Assembly (NCBI GenBank): GCA_034096865.1
Contig: JAWQFJ010016391.1
Location: 1 to 27,500 of the forward strand
Source: Theodoxus fluviatilis
Lineage: Eukaryota > Mollusca > Gastropoda > Cycloneritida > Neritidae
DNA: 27,500 nucleotides
Reading direction: 5' to 3'
This document shows, piece by piece, positions 21,976 through 27,500 of the stretch; position 1 is the stretch's first letter, and each line of letters starts with the position of its first letter. A program made the position numbers and the translations under genes. The notes under the pieces are model-generated. The model was not told the DNA's origin. It searched no databases and worked only from the letters and a program-made list of their open reading frames with translations.

Positions 21976-23329
21976 ACTGAATGATTAACATTACTCCACT
22001 GCTTAATTTCACACATCTGAGAAAATTATAATGTCGACATTTCATACACGTGCCTCACATTTTTATATTCAAATGTCAATGCCAACTTTTTTATTGACGA
22101 TTAACTTTCCAAAGTACCTGGATCATTTGACACATTTCATTATCAACTATAATATATTTTTCATGTTTGTATTTGCTTACTTCTAAAATGGTTGTAAAAC
22201 AGCTCTAAACGTTAAAGTTATATTTATTAATGATAGTCACACATTCACGTCAATTGAATTGTGAAACTGTTCATAACAGAATGGAGCAGAGTTAAGGTAT
22301 CACATCTCTGACCAGTTCTCCTAAACTGATTTGCCTGGATACTTTGTTCAAATCGAGATACGACCGAATAATAATCCGAGGAGGGCACTGCAGCGATTTT
22401 GAGATTTAACTTTATTCAGAAAACTCAATCGTTCCTACATATACTCCGAGAGTTTCAAATTTCATATATACCGCTAAATGAATATTGTTTACGTCTTTGA
22501 ATATGCACTGCAAATTCAATGTGGGAAAAAACTTTCTCTGATTACTTAATACCCACCTCATCATCATATTGCTTCTGTCGTTCTCGCGAACAGATCGGTC
22601 AAGTATTTGGTATGCTTAAACCATCTAAATGTGTACCTCGTTTTCACTGACCGCTGAGGGTGCATGTAAGATTTTAGCTCTGGGTCAGATTTCAATTATG
22701 TAGCTTGATAACAAGTAGAGAGTTGCTCTACTAAATGTAGCTCAAACTTGAGTAGTCATTTTCTTGGATAAATTCTTTTTTGGTACATACATATTCAAAT
22801 TGTCATAACTCAGCAACCTCTGCACATATCACAATAATGTTGGTATCATTTTGATGGTCTTTTGGTGTACACAAAATTGTTATCTGAGCGACTCATTTTG
22901 GGAGGACCGGACATTTCTTGTGGTAGGTCTAATTTTCCCCACAGCTGTGTACATGTGTACTTCATTGCTGTGTACCGAAGCAATAACGTCCAATGCCAAT
23001 AGTTTTCCCGGTGCGTCATATCTATGATGGGGGTGGGTCGGGGTGTGTGTTTCAGTCATAATTTGTAAGTTTCGAAATGAACAGTGCTACTATGTCTAAA
23101 TGGAATTTTCTCCGTTCAGATCAAAGTTTAATTGTGTTTGCAACTAATCCTTTACAGAACATAGCATAGGAGTATCTAATACAAACTATGTTGGCCCAGA
23201 GACGCAAACGTAATATATTCTGCAGCCGAACTGACTAAAAAGTTGTGCAGTTTGACTAGTTTTACTTTGCACTTGATTTCTACAGAAGTCATCACCTCTG
23301 TGTCCTCCTTTAGCAGAGTATGAATACTG
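21976..23329. other. No gene seen
   Basis: AT-rich, few open frames, no recognised repeat. It lies downstream of the poly(A) signal of the terminal exon and may be intergenic. Confidence 0.5.
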
Positions 23330-23347
23330 ACAGCAGAACTGTGGTCA

Positions 23348-23353
23348 TTTATT
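23348..23353 (-). terminator. Poly(A) signal AATAAA for the terminal exon
   Basis: AATAAA on the minus strand, about 139 bases after the stop codon at 23494-23492. Confidence 0.5.
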
Positions 23354-23491
23354 AGATTCATCTGAAAGCTGCATACTTTTTTATATCTCCGAGTTTTGCT
23401 CCTTTTCTACAAATCTAAACTTGCCCTTAGTTTTAAAAGCTTACAATACTGCCTGTAAGGGTCTTTCATCTGTTGGTCCACGTATACTTCG

Positions 23492-23751
23492 TCAGGCATG
23501 CGTTACATTATGAGGTACATTGTTGTAATTGGGTTCTTGTGAGTCTAAAGCAGGGATGTTCTCGTACGGATTGCTCAGAGGACACGGCGTGTTGGGGAGT
23601 GAAGGCTTGACACCCTGTCTGCTTGAAATGCTTGAAGTCTGGGCAGAAGCAGACCTCGAGAGAGGAAGGGCCACGGGCTCCAGGTAGCTGGTGCGGTCTC
23701 CATCACTCCTTGCTGCAGAGTTCAAAATCTCGTGATGCCGTTCAGTGACAC
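23492..23751 (-). CDS. Terminal exon of a probable receptor-like gene (cytoplasmic tail)
   Basis: Minus strand. A catttccag acceptor at 23760-23752 precedes a frame of 85 residues ending at TGA 23494-23492, entered in phase 1. The product is hydrophilic and Ser/Pro-rich (VTERHHEILN, RSASAQTSS). It contains three tyrosines in signalling-like contexts: TSYLEPV, NPYENI and NYNNV. The last two fit the pTyr-x-Asn pattern known for Grb2-type SH2 binding. A poly(A) signal follows within about 140 bases. Together this suits the intracellular end of a membrane receptor or adhesion protein, whose upstream exons would lie at higher coordinates or outside the window; none was found here. An ATG at 23836 would extend the frame through the acceptor, but the extension does not look like protein. 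The protein family is not recognised. Confidence 0.5.
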
Positions 23752-23844
23752 CTGGAAATGACATTTTCACGGAACTGAAGTGCGAACAAGGCATTGGTTG
23801 AATGAGACGGTGCAGCAGGGAAAAAAAAACATACAATGTTACTC

Positions 23845-24486
23845 TGGCTGCAACCCGGTGTCGTAAATCTGTCTATGCGTGTAATTCTGTCTGTGCGTGA
23901 ATGATACTTGGTGAACATCCACAGTGTACTTACCCCTTTCTATAACTATTTTAACTTTGGTTCAACGTCTACGACGTGTCAAATTAATAAAAAAACTAAA
24001 AGTATTTACAGGAACTTCCCTTCCCTCCCAACTTACGTACAATACATGTACGTACTAGTTCCTGGCAGCTCCCCCGCCCCCACCCCCCCACCCCCACCCC
24101 CACCCCCGTGCTCATCCCTCTTGCTTGAGTACACGGTCAGCCCCTCAGCCTCTACTCGCTTGTTGAAACCATGTTTTTAGACAGGCGGATATAGGCGAGC
24201 ATGCTTTGGGGTTGGACGATGTGCTAGGCGCAGTGCCGTGGTTCTATCCCTGGGACGGGAAGAATCTGCATTGAAATACCTTGATAATATTATACTGGCT
24301 GCATTTCTGTGTCGTAAATCTGTCCATGCGTGTAATTCTGTCTGTGCGTAAATGATACTTGGTTAACATCTACGATGCACCTACCCCTTTGCATGACTGC
24401 ATTAGCTTTGGTTCAACGTCTACGTCGTGCCAAAACAAAAACCCAACATTATTTACAGGAATTTCCTTTCCATTCCAACTATCTAC
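23845..24486. repeat. Diverged direct duplication, ~450 bp apart
   Basis: 23845-24040 and 24295-24486 align along their length (ctggctgca, gtcgtaaatctgtc, atgatacttgg, tttggttcaacgtctacg, tttacaggaa) at roughly 80% by eye. A C-rich tract (24070-24108) lies between them. Also between them, ggttctatccctggg near 24239 is a weak B-box-like match. Confidence 0.75.
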
Positions 24487-25130
24487 AAATGACACATATG
24501 ATAGCAGTAATTTCTTCAACGACACAGTTGATACTTCCTTCTTAGCAAACTGTTTTTCTCTCGTCGATTCATTTCGTGGTGATCCCACCAGTCTTTCCCA
24601 GAACCCTGTGCAAGCAAGCCTGCTACGAAATTCTGGCAGTTAGCCAGACGCTGACTCAAACTTTGCTGCAGGGATCCGGCCGGCAATGGCCCGCATTTCC
24701 TCTTCTTCATCCTTCTTGACGAGACGAGAAGACAGGGGAGGGGGTGAGGGAGTTGACGCCAATGATTCACTTCATCCTTCTTGACGAGACGAGAAGACAG
24801 GGGGTGAGGGAGTTGACGGCAATGATTCACAGGCGTATGAGTTACAAAAATACGGCATAAGGGACAGTCCTGTCATGAAAACGGAAACAAGAGATACACA
24901 GTCCCCTTATATATGGTGAACTTGTCCTGCAAGCTCCAAATTCTATCCCGGCTTTGTGCACGCAGAACTTAAGACTACATCTTGCTGTGCACGACACATA
25001 TTGTACAAGTTGGAAACTATCTTTCCACTCAGTGACATGAAATTAAGAAACAGTGTTGCAAATAGCGGCGATTTTGTTTTGAAGTGGACGTGCATGCAAA
25101 ACCAAAACGTTTTAATAGAGAGAAGGCAAC
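24487..25130. other. Unrecognised sequence with a 65-bp tandem duplication
   Basis: cttcatccttcttgacgaga units start at 24705 and 24770; the second lacks five bases. A minus-strand open frame (24830-24516) crosses them but shows no motif. Confidence 0.7.
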
Positions 25131-25400
25131 TGTAATGTGATACGAACTGATGTGACCTGATGCGATGCGATGTGGTGTACGCATTGTGATACGATGTTAT
25201 GTGGTGTGATGATTTGATGCGCTGAAGTGGTGTGAATGTGATACTGTTATGTGATGTGATGTGATAATGTTATGTGATGTGATGTAATAATGTTCTGTGA
25301 TGTGATAAGGTGTAATGAGATGTGATGTGCCTTAGAGTGGTGTGGTGTGATGTAATGTAAAGTGATGTAATAAAATAATATGAGGTATAGTCTGCTGCAA
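25131..25400. repeat. Degenerate (GTGAT)n-rich stretch
   Basis: Irregular tgtgatg/tgatgtg words without a fixed period; probably a decayed simple repeat. Confidence 0.7.
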
Positions 25401-25764
25401 CGAAAGGCAAGACAAAATGGTGTGAAGCAAAGGGATCCCATTGCGTGGTGGCGTTATGCAACGAGATGCAAATGCAGTGCGGAGTCCAGGCTTTGCATTC
25501 TATATCATGTGCACGCCACATGGGTAGCGTAGGGATGTTCCTTAGCGTTGACTTGAGGCAGTGAAAAATATCACAACCTCATCACGAAACCTGCTGGCGC
25601 AAGGTAAAACGATGCTTCAGACCAAATAAAATATGTGGCGGTGAGGGTTGTGCATCAGATAGATGTATGTGACTTTATAAAAATCGAAATGTATTCCAGA
25701 CACGCTACCTTTTCATGAAACACTAAAATGAGGAGTTTATGGAAGGTAAAGTGCTAAGGTTTTT
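25401..25764. other. No gene seen
   Basis: Mixed sequence without motifs. Confidence 0.5.
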
Positions 25765-25995
25765 CAAAAGCAAAACAGCTGTGAACAAATGTTCAGACTG
25801 CATGTTTTGTTTGAAACACTTTTTTCTTCTTCAATAAATAACAAAAGCAAAACAGCTGTGAACAAATGTTCAGACTGCACGCTTTGTTTGAAACACCTTT
25901 TTCTTCTTCAATAAATAACAAAAGCAAAACAGCTGTGAACAAATGCTCAGACTGCACGCTTTGTTTGAAACACTTTTTTCTTCTTCAATAAATAA
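25765..25995. repeat. 77-bp tandem repeat, three copies
   Basis: Copies at 25765, 25842 and 25919 differ by at most three bases from each other; a few bases of a fourth start at 25996. Each has cagctgtgaacaaatg and ends ttcttcttcaataaataa, so AATAAA occurs three times. Confidence 0.95.
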
Positions 25996-26052
25996 CAAAA
26001 GCGAAACTTTGTGTTTGAAGCCGATTTGTGAGCTCGCTTTCGGCACTAAACG

Positions 26053-26150
26053 GTCACGTGACTTGAATTTTGTGACGTAGTTCGTTACTGGCGTGACGTA
26101 CTCTGTTCACAGTGGAACGCAGTATGTTCACAGCGGGACGTAGTAGCAAG
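26053..26150. promoter_or_regulatory. Cluster of CRE- and E-box-like sites
   Basis: gtcacgtgac (26053-26062, perfect palindrome with the CACGTG E-box), tgacgtag (26073) and tgacgta (26094), which are CRE-like, and a 21-bp tandem pair starting gttcacag (26105 and 26126). Such clusters occur in animal promoters, but no gene start is visible nearby. Confidence 0.35.
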
Positions 26151-26817
26151 CACGCGTCCTGGTGTCAATTGATCATGAAAGTGTTTACCACTTATTTTGC
26201 AGCAATTATATCAAAAACATCCTTGACATAGCGAGTTTCCTTAAACCTTACCTGTGATTATGAAGAGGGGATTATTCACGCAAAATAACCCATAATCCCT
26301 TGATGATGATGTTATCCATCCGCTGCAGAGCTCTACTATTAGGAAAAGCTTTGCTTATTTTTTCCTGGGCCTAGGCCAGGTAAGAAACCTCTCGGAGATG
26401 GCACCAATTCCGAAAATGCGAAGAAAACTTTTATATCAAAATGTTACAGGCCGTTTTGTCAAAATATTTTATTTCAAATTACCACACTTAATTTCTTGCT
26501 TGCCCCTCAAGGTTCATTCTCGTATCAGCGTGATATGAACGAGGAGTGCAACATACATTTATATTCCTGAACCGAAACATCACTTTGGATTCATGGTGGA
26601 GGCTTAAATCTCTATAGTACACATTGACTTCAAGTACTTGCTCCGAAATGAATAACTTCCTGAAACGCTTTATAATTTGTCTCTTGTCACGGTAGTGACA
26701 GAGTACATACGCGTAGGTCAGCGCATCCGGGTGCGTGCGTTCAGTGCATTAGCATTTGTGGAAAAAAAGTATCCTAGTTTTAGAATGAAGCGACCGATTA
26801 ATCAAAAATGTTGGTAT
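26151..26817. other. No gene seen
   Basis: AT-rich; no coding or repeat signal recognised. Confidence 0.5.
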
Positions 26818-27276
<459 letters not shown>

Positions 27277-27346
27277 CGAACAAACGAACACATAAACAAC
27301 GTTTCAAGGTACCTACGTCTTAAACTTTATTAACTTCGAACCACAG

Positions 27347-27497
27347 GCTGAGCGCATGGACAAGTTTGAAATTGGGTAATGTTTTTTTCGTTTCATGATA
27401 GAGACTCGTTCTTTATGCTCTGTTAAAATCAGACAACTCTTCCCCTAAACATTGTCAGAGGTAAACATTGAGTTTAACTCTGTCCATGCGCTCAGCC
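27347..27497. repeat. 17-bp inverted repeat, ~150 bp span
   Basis: ggctgagcgcatggaca at 27347-27363 is exactly inverted at 27481-27497. It may be the ends of a small MITE or a recombined repeat; the window ends three bases later. Confidence 0.7.
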
Positions 27498-27500
27498 CGT

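Noticed and set aside
24205..24260. tRNA-like B box (ggttctatccc) suggesting a SINE head
   Set aside because: No convincing A box at the right distance and only one weak match; cannot be supported.
24516..24830. 104-codon minus-strand open frame containing a 65-bp duplication
   Set aside because: No motif, no splice or start support, and the duplication has a 5-base length difference that would break a conserved frame.

Overview
This looks like nuclear DNA from an invertebrate animal with a large, repeat-rich genome, most likely a marine mollusc (gastropod-like). That is an inference. It rests on the GT-AG intron structure, the very dense di- and tetranucleotide arrays, and the mixture of non-LTR retrotransposon, THAP, Harbinger-type, Tc1-type and KRBA2-like integrase remnants. 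No tRNA, rRNA, CRISPR array or bacterial-style operon was seen.

Layout. 1-490: C-terminal piece of a non-LTR retrotransposon (LINE), minus strand. 600-3496: a two-exon KRBA2/SCAND3-type integrase gene, plus strand. Its intron is filled by a (GAY)n satellite, and one amber stop breaks it in the catalytic core. 3840-4083: a ~30-bp palindromic repeat and a ribozyme-like hairpin. 4150-10200: microsatellites separated by 5'-truncated LINE ends, nearly all minus strand and mostly bounded by (TC)n arrays. 10359-11028: a 670-bp Harbinger-like MITE with TTA target duplications. 11698-12700: a foldback structure. 12796-14355: a P-element-like transposon with 33-bp inverted repeats and a THAP first exon. 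15800-18321: a plus-strand LINE tail, then a minus-strand LINE with a restriction-like endonuclease, embedded in (CATA)n. 18990-19223: a 39-bp minisatellite. 20318-20787: another LINE C-terminus with a (TGA)n tail. 21112-21975: a dead Tc1-like transposase. 23330-23751, minus strand: the best candidate for ordinary host coding sequence, a terminal exon encoding a cytoplasmic tail with two YxN motifs and a nearby poly(A) signal. 25765-26150: three 77-bp repeats beside a cluster of CRE/E-box-like sites. 26818-27500: microsatellites and a final inverted repeat.

How the parts relate. Apart from the terminal exon and possibly the integrase gene, this is a mobile-element graveyard. The most interesting pattern is that several LINE copies sit inside simple-sequence arrays with the same array on both sides and a constant orientation. 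This suggests microsatellite-targeted insertion by at least two LINE types: (TC)n, and (CATA)n for the restriction-like-endonuclease LINE. The second highlight is the P-like element with a THAP exon whose start region is tandemly duplicated. All family calls come from reading motifs by eye; no database search was possible.
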